Made by a program: the position numbers and the translations under genes. The notes under the pieces are model-generated. The model did not search any database. It was not told where the DNA came from and saw only the letters and a list, made by a program, of their open reading frames with translations. Of a DNA stretch of 53,748 nucleotides, positions 17,538-26,072 are shown piece by piece. Source of the stretch: Caryophanales bacterium UBA1737 (GTDB taxonomy: Bacteria; Bacillota_I; Bacilli_A; ML615J-28; CAG-313); contig DCIB01000017.1 in assembly GCA_002315915.1 (NCBI GenBank), positions 1-53,748 of the forward strand, in the 5' to 3' direction. The first letter of the stretch is position 1. Each line of letters begins with the position of its first letter.

Positions 17538-17996
17538 TTAATATTTTTTTGAATTAAGAGATTTATATTTATTAAATAAATCTAAACATTCTTTTCTATC
17601 TAACATTTCTAAATAATTAGTAATGTTTTTTCTTCCACCCATTAAATCATCAAATTTTTGATCTCTAAAACCAATTAATTCATTATCTTTAATAGTTGCT
17701 CCATAATAAACTTTACTAATATTAGCCCACATACAAGCGCATAAACACATAGGGCATGGTTCACCTGTTGTATAAATTATTGTATTAGATAAATCATATG
17801 TTTTTAATTTTTTAGATGCAGTTGCTATTGCCATAATTTCTCCATGGCATGTAGCATTATTATTTTTTAGAACCATATTATGGCCTTTTCCAATAATTTT
17901 ACCATCTTTAACAATTACTGATCCAAATGGTCCACCATGATTTAATCTTATACCCTTATATGCTTCTTTAATGGCTTCAGCCATAAATTCATTCAT
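17538..17996 (-). CDS. Nucleoside/guanine deaminase, cytidine deaminase fold
   Basis: A 152-residue zinc deaminase. The zinc and catalytic motifs are TCHGEIMAI (H-x-E near 51-53) and GEPCPMCLCACMW (PCxxC near 81-85). The N-terminal GGPFGSVIVKDGKIIGKGHN and FRDQKFDD resemble the guanine deaminase group. A cytosine-type deaminase or other nucleobase deaminase is also possible. It overlaps little with its neighbours, and an AGGAT site precedes the ATG. Confidence 0.88.
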   Translation of the reverse strand: MNEFMAEAIKEAYKGIRLNHGGPFGSVIVKDGKIIGKGHNMVLKNNNATCHGEIMAIATASKKLKTYDLSNTIIYTTGEPCPMCLCACMWANISKVYYGATIKDNELIGFRDQKFDDLMGGRKNITNYLEMLDRKECLDLFNKYKSLNSKKY

Positions 17997-18005
17997 ATTT
18001 TTATC

Positions 18006-18659
18006 CTATTTTAATACAATACCTAATATGATTAATAATTCACCTAATGAATATGTTAGCATTACTAAGAAATGAGAATGTTGTTTGCCATTCTTATTAA
18101 ATCTCTTAAAGAATAATGATGTATCAGATATAAAGAATAATATAGCACCAGCTAAAGTTATATATGAACCAATTGAAGTAGGATTATTAAATAATCTTAA
18201 CCAAGCAAATGTATTCATTGTACCATTAATCAATAAATATAACATCATTGCATAAAACAAAGCTTTATTAAGATATGGGGAAAGTTTAATAAATACAAAT
18301 GCAACAGTTGCTATATATACAGCTGCAACTAAAGCAATTAACCATGGATTCATAGTAGCCCATGCTACATCACTTGCATATCCTATACAGAAGAATACAT
18401 GGCTTACCATAAATGCTAATCCACCAATAACAAACCATTTAGTTCCTTTTGGTATTAAAAACATATCACCTAAGAAACTAAAAAATATTGCAAGTACAAT
18501 AATCCAAGATGGTTCAGTTACACTTTCTAGATAAAATCCTAATAACGAAAATAAAATAAAACCTTTTGTTACATCTCTTAAATGTTGATTACATTTTTGT
18601 GATGCATAAAGGTGAATAATAGTATCAATAACAAATACTGCTAAATATAAATATTGCAT
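18006..18659 (-). CDS. YhhN family membrane protein, copy 2
   Basis: A 217-residue polytopic protein with FFSFLGDMFLIPKGTKWFV and SHVFFCIGY motifs matching YhhN/TMEM86. It is diverged from the copy at 15224-15835 but keeps the same LGD and SHV motifs. It heads the minus operon YhhN-deaminase-GNAT-permease. Lysoplasmalogenase or a lipid-related role is inferred from family only. Confidence 0.85.
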   Translation of the reverse strand: MQYLYLAVFVIDTIIHLYASQKCNQHLRDVTKGFILFSLLGFYLESVTEPSWIIVLAIFFSFLGDMFLIPKGTKWFVIGGLAFMVSHVFFCIGYASDVAWATMNPWLIALVAAVYIATVAFVFIKLSPYLNKALFYAMMLYLLINGTMNTFAWLRLFNNPTSIGSYITLAGAILFFISDTSLFFKRFNKNGKQHSHFLVMLTYSLGELLIILGIVLK

Positions 18660-18683
18660 ATTTAAACTCCTTATTATATATTT

Positions 18684-18713
18684 ATTATATAAAATTTACA
18701 TATATTTTTCCAA
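18684..18713 (-). promoter_or_regulatory. Promoter of YhhN copy 2 operon
   Basis: TTGGAA (plus-strand 18708-18713) and TATAAT (18684-18689) are 18 bases apart. AAGGAG precedes the ATG. Confidence 0.55.
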
Positions 18714-18730
18714 TGTTAATATAAATAATA

Positions 18731-18760
18731 AATAGTATTCACAAATATGTGAATACTATT
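18731..18760 (-). terminator. Terminator of pheST
   Basis: A perfect 13-bp stem (18731-18743 with 18748-18760). The tail after it on the minus strand is T/A-rich (TATTTATATT) without a long T run. Confidence 0.65.
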
Positions 18761-18766
18761 TATAAA

Positions 18767-21169
18767 TTATTGTCTTAATTCAATATGATATAAGTAATTT
18801 AAACTATTTAAAATACGTTTCATCTTTTGATTAATAACATCTTCAGTTAATGTATCAGTAGATTCTAGGGTAATTCTTACTGCTACACTCTTTTTACCTT
18901 CTTCTATATTTGATCCTTCATAAATATCAAATACGTTAACATTCTTAATCATATTTTTATCTGCTTTATATATAGCATCAATTACTTCTCCAACTTCTTG
19001 TTTTGCATCCATAACAAGAGCTAAATCTCTATCAACAGATGGAACTTTAGATATTTGTTTATATAAAACAACAGGATTAGTTATATCAAATATAGGTTCT
19101 AATTCTATTTCAAATGCATAAGTATCATAAATATCTAATTCTTTAGCAAGTAATGGATGAATTTCTCCTACATATCCAATTAATGTATCATTTAAATATA
19201 TATAAGCAGTACGTCCAGGATGCATTGAATTTGATGGATTTTCACATGTTTTATATGATACATTTAATTCTAATTTTTCAAATAAAGCATCAAGTATTCC
19301 TTTTACATAATAGAAATCGATATTATCAAATTCATTTCTCCACATTAAATTATGATGATTTCCTTGCATTACTCCTGCTAACATGAATTTTTCTACTGGT
19401 TCATCATTTATTAAATAATACTTTTTACCTATTTCAAAAAATGATAAATCAGTAATTTTACGAGCATTATTATATTTTAATACATCTAAAAGTGATGGAA
19501 CTAAACTTCTTCTCATAATAGAATGTTCTTCTGTCATAGGATGAAGTAATACAATAGGTTTACAATCATCAGTATATAAATCATTACAAAGTTTTGATAA
19601 TTTTGAATTTACTAATGAATATGTAACACATTCATTTAATCCTAAGCCAATTAATGTTTTATTAATTAATGTCCTAATTTTTTGAGCATGTGTTAATCCA
19701 CCAACAGTACTTACTAGTGGTAATGTTTCATTAAGTTTATCATATCCATTAATACGAGCTATTTCTTCAATTAAGTCTTGTTTTATCTTTACATCCATTC
19801 TTCTATTAGGAACAAATACTAATAAATTAATATTTTTTTCTTCTACTTTGAAATCTAAAGATTCACAAATATCTTTAATTTTAGATAGTGGAATATTAAT
19901 TCCTAAATATGATTTTACTTTTTCTTCGTTAATTTCAATTAAAGTATCATCAATATGTTCAATTCCTGCATGTACATATGATTTAGAAACTTTTCCATCA
20001 GCATATTTTTCTAATAAATAACATGCATAATCAACTGCATTAAGTGAATTATTTAAATCTACTCCTCTTTCATAACGAGAACTTGATTCACTTCTTAAAG
20101 CAAGTCTTTGTGATGTTTTTCGAATAGATAAACCATCAAATACTGCACTTTCTAATACAATATTTTTAGTATTTTCATCAACTTCTGTTGATTTACCACC
20201 CATTACACCAGCTAAACATACTACTCTATTATTATCTAATTCATCTGTAATAACAATATCTGATTCAATAAGATCTCTTTCTTGATCATCTAAAGTTATT
20301 AATTTTTCATCTTTTTTAGCACATCTAACAGTTATTTCTTTTCCTAGTTTATCTTTATCAAAAGAATGAAGTGGTTGTCCAAATAACATTAAGATATAGT
20401 TTGTTATATCTACTACATTATTAATGGGTCTAACACCAGCTGCAATAAGTCTTGCTTTAATAAAAGCAGGTGATTCCTTAATAGTTACATCTTTTACTAT
20501 TCTTGCATAATAAGATAAACACTTTGGTGTATCTATCTTTACACTAATTTCATCTGATGTATTATCATTTGTTTCATGAAGAATTGCTTTTGGATAATTA
20601 ATTTCTTTATTATACATAGCCTTCATATCATGAGCAACACCTAACATACTCATTAAATCTAATCTATTAGGAGTAAGTGCAAGTTCTATTTGATAATCAT
20701 CTAAACATAAATATTTTAAAGGATCATCTCCTGCTACAGCATCATCTCCTAAAACATAGATACCATTTTGATAAATAGCTGGAACATATTTATTCTCGAT
20801 ACCAAGTTCTTGTAATGAACAAATCATTCCATTAGATGAAACACCTCTAACAACAGATTCTTTAATAGTACCACCAGGAAGTACTGCACCAGGTAGGGCT
20901 ACTATTACATTTTGACCCTCACTAATATTTGGTGCTCCACATACAATTTGTTCTATTTTATTTCCTAAGTCTACTTTACAAACATGTAAATGATCAGAAT
21001 TTTCATGATTTTTTACTTCTAATACATGACCAATAGTTAAATTAGTTGCAGAAACCATCTTTTTCCATGTTTCAACTTCTACTGAATATAAAGACATTTC
21101 CTCAACTAATTTTTCTGGAGTAACATCAATATTTATTAATTCTTTTAACCAATTATAAGATAATATCAT
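18767..21169 (-). CDS. pheT: Phenylalanine--tRNA ligase beta subunit
   Basis: The 800-residue beta subunit of the heterotetrameric PheRS. In order it has the N-terminal tRNA-binding EMAP-like domain (about 40-150), B3/4 editing domain (about 205-380), B5 domains, the catalytic-like core, and a C-terminal ferredoxin-fold anticodon-binding domain (from about 705, KQISKVPSVDRDLALVM). It follows pheS by one base and is controlled by the upstream Phe T-box. Confidence 0.98.
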   Translation of the reverse strand: MILSYNWLKELINIDVTPEKLVEEMSLYSVEVETWKKMVSATNLTIGHVLEVKNHENSDHLHVCKVDLGNKIEQIVCGAPNISEGQNVIVALPGAVLPGGTIKESVVRGVSSNGMICSLQELGIENKYVPAIYQNGIYVLGDDAVAGDDPLKYLCLDDYQIELALTPNRLDLMSMLGVAHDMKAMYNKEINYPKAILHETNDNTSDEISVKIDTPKCLSYYARIVKDVTIKESPAFIKARLIAAGVRPINNVVDITNYILMLFGQPLHSFDKDKLGKEITVRCAKKDEKLITLDDQERDLIESDIVITDELDNNRVVCLAGVMGGKSTEVDENTKNIVLESAVFDGLSIRKTSQRLALRSESSSRYERGVDLNNSLNAVDYACYLLEKYADGKVSKSYVHAGIEHIDDTLIEINEEKVKSYLGINIPLSKIKDICESLDFKVEEKNINLLVFVPNRRMDVKIKQDLIEEIARINGYDKLNETLPLVSTVGGLTHAQKIRTLINKTLIGLGLNECVTYSLVNSKLSKLCNDLYTDDCKPIVLLHPMTEEHSIMRRSLVPSLLDVLKYNNARKITDLSFFEIGKKYYLINDEPVEKFMLAGVMQGNHHNLMWRNEFDNIDFYYVKGILDALFEKLELNVSYKTCENPSNSMHPGRTAYIYLNDTLIGYVGEIHPLLAKELDIYDTYAFEIELEPIFDITNPVVLYKQISKVPSVDRDLALVMDAKQEVGEVIDAIYKADKNMIKNVNVFDIYEGSNIEEGKKSVAVRITLESTDTLTEDVINQKMKRILNSLNYLYHIELRQ

Positions 21170-21170
21170 A

Positions 21171-22211
21171 TTAATTTTCTCCTTTAAATTGATTTAACAA
21201 ACGATCATCATTTAAATAAAAGTTTCTAATATCATCTATTCCATGACGTAGCATTGCTGCACGTTCAATACCTATACCAAAAGCAAATCCTTGATATACT
21301 TCTGGATCATATCCAGCGCCCTTTAATACATTAGGATGTACCATACCAGCACCAAGTATTTCAATCCATCCAGATTGTTTACACATATTACATCCTACTC
21401 CGCCACATTTAAAACAAGATACATCTACTTCTACAGATGGTTCTGTAAATGGGAAATATGAAGGTTTGAATCTAACTTTTAGGGAATCTCCAAACATTTT
21501 TTGTACAAACAAATTAAGAGTTCCTTTTAAATCAGACATAGTTATATTTTTATCAACAACTAATCCTTCAAACTGCATAAATTGATGAGAATGAGTAGCA
21601 TCATCATCATCTCTACGATAAGTTTTACCTGGAGCAAGTATTTTAACAGGTTCTCCTTTAAGTTTAAGCATAGTTCTAACTTGCATTGGAGATGTTTGTG
21701 TTCTTAATAATAAATTCTCTGTAATATAAAAAGAATCTTGCATATCTCTAGCTGGATGCCCTTTAGGTACATTTAACATTTCAAAGTTATAAAGATCTGT
21801 TTCTACTTCTGGACCTTCAGCAATAGTATAACCCATACCAATAAAAATATCTTCTACTTCTTCAATAGTTTTAGTTAAAGGATGAATAGATCCAACTTTT
21901 ATTTTTTTTGAAGGAAGAGTTACATCTATTTTTTCGCTTCTTAATTTCTTTTCAATAATAGCATTTTGAAGTTCTAATCTTCTTTCTTGTAAGAATGCTT
22001 CTATTTTTTGTTTTGTTTCATTAGCAAGACTACCTATAATTTTCTTTTCCTCAATAGATGCTGTTGCAAGAGTTTTTAAAATTTCTGTAAGTGGACTTTT
22101 CTTACCTGTATAAAAACTTCGTAATTCATTTAAAGATGCGTCATCAATAGCATCTTTAATTTTTTCTTTTGCTGCATCTAAAATTTCTTTTAATTCATTT
22201 TCTTTGCTCAT
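21171..22211 (-). CDS. pheS: Phenylalanine--tRNA ligase alpha subunit
   Basis: The 346-residue catalytic subunit charges tRNA-Phe. It has an N-terminal coiled coil (residues 1-95), then the class II core: motif 2 RTQTSPMQVR, MQFEGLVVDK, and motif 3 GFAFGIGIERAAMLRHG. An insert with four cysteines (CFKCGGVGCNMCKQSGW) is seen in a subset of bacterial PheS and may bind zinc. AAGGAG precedes the ATG. Confidence 0.98.
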   Translation of the reverse strand: MSKENELKEILDAAKEKIKDAIDDASLNELRSFYTGKKSPLTEILKTLATASIEEKKIIGSLANETKQKIEAFLQERRLELQNAIIEKKLRSEKIDVTLPSKKIKVGSIHPLTKTIEEVEDIFIGMGYTIAEGPEVETDLYNFEMLNVPKGHPARDMQDSFYITENLLLRTQTSPMQVRTMLKLKGEPVKILAPGKTYRRDDDDATHSHQFMQFEGLVVDKNITMSDLKGTLNLFVQKMFGDSLKVRFKPSYFPFTEPSVEVDVSCFKCGGVGCNMCKQSGWIEILGAGMVHPNVLKGAGYDPEVYQGFAFGIGIERAAMLRHGIDDIRNFYLNDDRLLNQFKGEN

Positions 22212-22230
22212 ATTTTTACTCCTTAAAAAT

Positions 22231-22426
22231 AAAAAACATCCTTAGAATATTCTAAGGACGCCTAAATTTAATTTATTCGTGTTACCACCTTAGTTTATAG
22301 ATAAATTATCTATACACTCATTATGATTTATAACGGAAATCAACCGGACTTGATTAGAGTCACTCAATTGGCGAACACTTCAATAAAATTATTTTATAAA
22401 ACTTTCAGTCTACGGTTTTACTCCCT
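22231..22426 (-). promoter_or_regulatory. Phe-specific T-box leader of pheST
   Basis: The minus-strand leader starts GGGAGTAAAACC (22421-22425 complement) and contains the T-box AAGGTGGTAACACG (plus-strand 22278-22291). It ends in an intrinsic terminator (TCCTTAGA with TCTAAGGA, 22239-22258) followed by TTTTTTATTTTT. A TTC triplet (plus-strand 22336-22338) in the expected specifier region matches the Phe codon. Uncharged tRNA-Phe is expected to permit readthrough into pheST. Confidence 0.92.
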
Positions 22427-22507
22427 AAAAAAATAATATTTATTTACTTTTCCAATATCATAGATTTATTTATACTTTAATTTTAACAAATATATTTAAT
22501 TTTTTCT

Positions 22508-23368
22508 TTAAACTTGCAAATCTTCTTTATTTATCCAACTAGGATAAGTAGAAAGAATTATTACTTTATTAGTTATAGGATGATTAAATTCTAAATAATA
22601 ACTATGTAAATGTAAAATACCATCTTCTGTAGGAGTTCCATATAAGTTATCACCTATAATAGAACTTCCCATTGATGAAAAATGTAATCTTAATTGATGA
22701 GTTTTACCTGTACATAGTAGAGCTTCTATAATAGAATGATTATCTCTTACTAATAATGTTTTATATACTGTTTTAGAATTTGGTTCTTTATCTATAATCA
22801 TTCTTTTTATTGCGGAATCAGGATCTTTAGTTATATGATTTTGAATAATTCCACAAGATGGATTAACAATGTTTGTAGTTTCTAATAAATACTTTTTACA
22901 AATAAGAGTATTTTGCATCAAAGATGTAACATAACTATTCTTTGCAAGCATAATAATACCCGATGTTGCAGCGTCTAATCTAGAAATAAAATGAATATTA
23001 GCTACAATTCCTTTTCTTTTATAATAACTCATAACATAATTAGCTAATGAATTAGTAAAATATTCTTTTGTTGGTATTACTACTTGATTAATTGGTTTAT
23101 TTAAAATAAGAAAATAACTATCTTCATATAAGATATCAATATCACCTTTAACAGATACGATGTTTTCACCTTTATATGATTGTGGCATTACTACTTCTAA
23201 TAAATCACCATTATGTAATTCAAAATGATCATCAACATTTTCATCATTTACTAAGTATTGTCCGTTACCACTTCTTATTTCTTTAAATATATTATCAGGT
23301 ATTTTTTTTGTTTCTAAATAGCTTCTAACAACATAACCATTAGATTCAATTTTATAACGTAAAATCAT
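22508..23368 (-). CDS. RluA/RluD family pseudouridine synthase
   Basis: A 286-residue RNA pseudouridine synthase. The catalytic motif reads SRLDAATSG near residue 128-136, with the essential Asp kept. The usual His of HRLD is Ser here. LNKPINQVVIPT is the conserved N-terminal strand, and TGKTHQLRLHFSSMG is the second signature. The first 60 residues resemble a divergent S4-like region. rRNA target unknown. It is transcribed away from the CYTH gene. Confidence 0.9.
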   Translation of the reverse strand: MILRYKIESNGYVVRSYLETKKIPDNIFKEIRSGNGQYLVNDENVDDHFELHNGDLLEVVMPQSYKGENIVSVKGDIDILYEDSYFLILNKPINQVVIPTKEYFTNSLANYVMSYYKRKGIVANIHFISRLDAATSGIIMLAKNSYVTSLMQNTLICKKYLLETTNIVNPSCGIIQNHITKDPDSAIKRMIIDKEPNSKTVYKTLLVRDNHSIIEALLCTGKTHQLRLHFSSMGSSIIGDNLYGTPTEDGILHLHSYYLEFNHPITNKVIILSTYPSWINKEDLQV

Positions 23369-23438
23369 AGTTATACCTCTTATTTAATTATACAATTCAA
23401 TTAATAAAAAATCTTAATAAATAGAATATATAAATTTC

Positions 23439-23467
23439 TTGCATTAAAAAATATTCTATTATATAAT
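23439..23467 (+). promoter_or_regulatory. Promoter of CYTH gene
   Basis: TTGCAT (23439-23444) and TATAAT (23462-23467) are spaced exactly 17 bases. A GGAAG site lies before the ATG. Confidence 0.85.
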
Positions 23468-23495
23468 ACTTAATAATTATTAGGAAGATACAATT

Positions 23496-24095
23496 ATGAT
23501 TAAAGAACCTTTATCAAAAGAAAACCAAAATGAACCTGATATTGAATTTAAAACTTTAATTACCGAAGCTGATTACAATAAAATATTAAAAGAAAACGAA
23601 TCAATAAAAGGTGATTTACAGATTAACTATTATTTTGATACAACTCGTTTTACTTTAAAAGCTTCTGAAGCTGTTTTAAGAATAAAAAGAACAGATAAAC
23701 ACTTAACAATAATTCTAGAACGTAAAAAGAATTATGCAGTTCTAAGAATTGAAGAAGAAATAACAGAAGATGAATTTAATGATATATTAAATAATCATGT
23801 TATTAAACATGCATCAATTTTAGAAGAATTAAATGAATTAATAAAGAATCAACCTATAGTTAATTTTATGACTTTTTCTACATATCGTATAAACATTCCA
23901 TTTAAAGATACTAAATTTGCTTTAGATAAATGTGAATATTGTGATATGGTTGATTATGAATTAGAATATAGAACAAAAAATAGAGAAAGCGGAAAGTTAA
24001 TATTTGTAGAATTTATAAAGAAATTTAATCTTCAATATGAAAGAAGCCAATCTAAATTAAAACGTGCATATGATGCATTAAAGAAAATGTTTTAA
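23496..24095 (+). CDS. CYTH domain protein (triphosphate tunnel enzyme)
   Basis: A 199-residue CYTH protein like B. subtilis YjbK. The ExExK-type motif appears as DIEFK near residue 15-19. Later strands carry charged residues expected to line the tunnel (AVLRIKRTD, ILERKKN, LRIEEE, FALDKCEY, DYELEYR). Members hydrolyse triphosphates or act in signalling. The first Glu of the motif is Asp. It is monocistronic with a bidirectional terminator. Confidence 0.88.
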   Translation: MIKEPLSKENQNEPDIEFKTLITEADYNKILKENESIKGDLQINYYFDTTRFTLKASEAVLRIKRTDKHLTIILERKKNYAVLRIEEEITEDEFNDILNNHVIKHASILEELNELIKNQPIVNFMTFSTYRINIPFKDTKFALDKCEYCDMVDYELEYRTKNRESGKLIFVEFIKKFNLQYERSQSKLKRAYDALKKMF

Positions 24096-24124
24096 AAGGT
24101 AAGCATTCAAAATGCTTACCTTTT
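24094..24124. terminator. Bidirectional terminator between CYTH and Spx-like genes
   Basis: A perfect 14-bp stem (24094-24107 with 24111-24124), with A4 and T4 at its base, overlapping both stop codon regions. Confidence 0.9.
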
Positions 24125-24587
24125 AATTATCTTCTTCGTCGTCATCTTCTTCGTCGTCAATATCAGCTTCTAAAGCAGCTAATCCAGCAACAAGTACAGA
24201 ACCATTTCTTAATTTAAATTGTGCAGTTGGTCTTTTATCTTGTGGTAAAAATATTGAAATATCTTCATTATTATATCCAACTTGTAATTCAGTTTCATTT
24301 ATAATAATAGGTCTTTTTAAAACACTTGGATTATTAATAATAAAATCAATTAAATCATTAAAACTCATATTATCTGGTTCTAAGTGTTTTTCTTTAAAAA
24401 CTTTAGATCGAGTTGAAATAATATCTGTAAATCCGCTTTCGGAATTAGCTAACATCTTTAAAATATCATCTCTAGATAATTTAATTGTAAATATATTTTT
24501 TTCAGAATATGGTATTCCATATTGATCAAACCATTTTTTTGCTTTACGACATGAAGCACAACTTGGTGTTGTATAAATTTGAATCAT
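24123..24587 (-). CDS. Spx/ArsC family regulator-like protein
   Basis: A thioredoxin-fold protein of 154 residues with a redox CxxC (C10, C13 in TPSCASCRKAKKW), as in Spx, the RNA polymerase-binding oxidative-stress regulator of Bacilli. LKRPIIINETELQVGYN matches the conserved Arg-Pro region. The tail is unusual: the last 13 residues are nearly all D and E. Canonical Spx tails differ. It may be a paralogue with altered partner or degradation signal. Promoter is strong. Confidence 0.85.
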   Translation of the reverse strand: MIQIYTTPSCASCRKAKKWFDQYGIPYSEKNIFTIKLSRDDILKMLANSESGFTDIISTRSKVFKEKHLEPDNMSFNDLIDFIINNPSVLKRPIIINETELQVGYNNEDISIFLPQDKRPTAQFKLRNGSVLVAGLAALEADIDDEEDDDEEDN

Positions 24588-24609
24588 AGTATATTTCCTT
24601 TACTATGAT

Positions 24610-24639
24610 ATTTTAACATAGTTTTTAGATAAAAGTCAA
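24610..24639 (-). promoter_or_regulatory. Promoter of Spx-like gene with palindrome over -10
   Basis: TTGACT (plus-strand 24634-24639) and TAAAAT (24610-24615) are 18 bases apart. The 6-bp arms ACTATG and CATAGT flank the -10, which could be an operator or chance. Confidence 0.7.
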
Positions 24640-24657
24640 TAGCGATTTTCACAAATA

Positions 24658-25302
24658 CTAAAGTTTTTTAATTATATTTAATAATTCAAATGGTTTATCA
24701 ATAATATATTCATTATTTAATTTAAGTAAATCTTCTTTATTTCTGTATCCCCAACTACATAAAATGCATTTAATATTTGAATTGATACAAGTATCATAAT
24801 CGATATTTGTATCACCCACATATATAACTTCATTATTTTTTAAATTATAATTGTTTAGTGCTTTATATATCATATCTGGTTTTGGTTTTTTTGGACAATC
24901 ATTTGTAGCACCAACAACTAAATCAATACTATTATTAAATAAAAATTTAATTAATTCATCTGCATTATTTTGATCTTTATTAGTAATTACTATTATTTTT
25001 AAATTTAATTCTTTTATCTGATTTAATAATTCATATATTCCTTCATAAACATAAGTATGATCTTTAGAATGCAAATCATAATATGATTTAAAATAAGATA
25101 TAGCAGTATCAAGTTTAGATTTATCAGTTGGCAAACTTCTTTCTACTAATTTATTAATACCATTACCAATAAAAGTTCTTATTTCATCTATTGATCTTGT
25201 ATTATATCCAAGTTTTTCTAAAGAATAATTTACTGCATTCATTAAATCTATTAAAGTATAAATAAGTGTTCCATCTAAATCAAATAATACTGCTTTTAAC
25301 AT
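24658..25302 (-). CDS. HAD-family phosphatase, phosphoglycolate phosphatase-like
   Basis: A 214-residue HAD hydrolase. Motif I is FDLDGTLIYT (residues 7-16), motif II ITNKDQ, motif III with KKPKPDMI, and motif IV VGDTNIDYDTC. The cap insert follows motif I, as in Gph/PpaX. Likely substrates are small phosphates such as 2-phosphoglycolate or pyrophosphate. GAGGA precedes the ATG. Confidence 0.88.
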   Translation of the reverse strand: MLKAVLFDLDGTLIYTLIDLMNAVNYSLEKLGYNTRSIDEIRTFIGNGINKLVERSLPTDKSKLDTAISYFKSYYDLHSKDHTYVYEGIYELLNQIKELNLKIIVITNKDQNNADELIKFLFNNSIDLVVGATNDCPKKPKPDMIYKALNNYNLKNNEVIYVGDTNIDYDTCINSNIKCILCSWGYRNKEDLLKLNNEYIIDKPFELLNIIKKL

Positions 25303-25373
25303 ATATTTATTCCTCTATAAATATTATACGCATTATTTTATATATTATTATTTATATGAATTATAATATTTAT

Positions 25374-25490
25374 ATATGGGAGCTGGTATACCGGCTGAGA
25401 GGTGAGTGTACTCACGACCAACCTGATCTAGATAATGCTAGCGTAGGAAAATAGAAGTTTCTATCTTTAGCTAGCGCTAAAGATTTTTTT
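25374..25490 (+). promoter_or_regulatory. TPP riboswitch with terminator
   Basis: A clear THI element: GGGAGC, GGCTGAGAGG, ACCTGATCTAGATAATGC and GCGTAGG are all present between 25377 and 25447. A terminator follows at 25463-25484 (9-bp stem, TAGC loop) with T7. Thiamine pyrophosphate is expected to close the terminator and switch off thiT. Confidence 0.97.
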
Positions 25491-25505
25491 ATATTGAGGT
25501 ATCTT

Positions 25506-26042
25506 ATGAAAAAAAATTTATTATTCATTTGTGAAATTGCAGTATTTTCAAGTTTAGCAATAGTTCTTGATTATGTTTGTGGATTAATAAAAATAGGTCC
25601 AAATGGTGGATCAATTAATATTGCAATGCTTCCAATATTAATAGTATCTTATAGATGGAAAGCAAAAGGTGGATTAATTTCAGGATTATTAGTCGGAACA
25701 ATCCAATTAATATGGGCAAGTAGTATAATTAATCCAATTCAAGCAATACTTGATTATGTATTAAGTTATACAGTAATAGGACTAAGTGGATTATTTTATC
25801 ATAATATTGATAATTTAAAAAAGTTTAAAAAGAATTTAATTCTAATTATAGGTGCAATAATAAGTATATTAATAAGACTTTGTATTGCAACAATATCAGG
25901 AATTGTTTTTTGGCAAACACCATTCACTGCATCACTTATATATAATATTTCATATCTACTACCTTCTGGTGCTATATGTATTGTATTATTAATCATACTA
26001 ATTAATGTTTTATCATATTATATAGAAAAGAAAAAAGCATAG
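25506..26042 (+). CDS. thiT: Thiamine transporter ThiT (ECF S-component)
   Basis: A 178-residue protein with about six membrane helices, the substrate-binding component for thiamine in ECF transporters. The N-terminal EIAVFSSLAIVLDYV, IGPNGGSINIAMLPI and ISYLLPSG motifs match ThiT. Control by the TPP riboswitch supports this. I start it at the ATG at 25506 because GAGG lies six bases upstream; an upstream TTG at 25494 overlaps the riboswitch terminator tail. The energy-coupling module genes lie elsewhere. Confidence 0.95.
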   Translation: MKKNLLFICEIAVFSSLAIVLDYVCGLIKIGPNGGSINIAMLPILIVSYRWKAKGGLISGLLVGTIQLIWASSIINPIQAILDYVLSYTVIGLSGLFYHNIDNLKKFKKNLILIIGAIISILIRLCIATISGIVFWQTPFTASLIYNISYLLPSGAICIVLLIILINVLSYYIEKKKA

Positions 26043-26062
26043 TTTTATTAAACTATGCTTTT
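26033..26062. terminator. Terminator between thiT and DUF4838 gene
   Basis: A perfect 13-bp stem (26033-26045 with 26050-26062), T- and A-rich at both ends, serving both convergent genes. Confidence 0.88.
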
Positions 26063-26072
26063 AAATTATATT

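Noticed and set aside
17538..17996. HGE instead of HAE in the deaminase zinc motif
   Set aside because: HGE occurs in known deaminases such as yeast cytosine deaminase, so it is not an anomaly.
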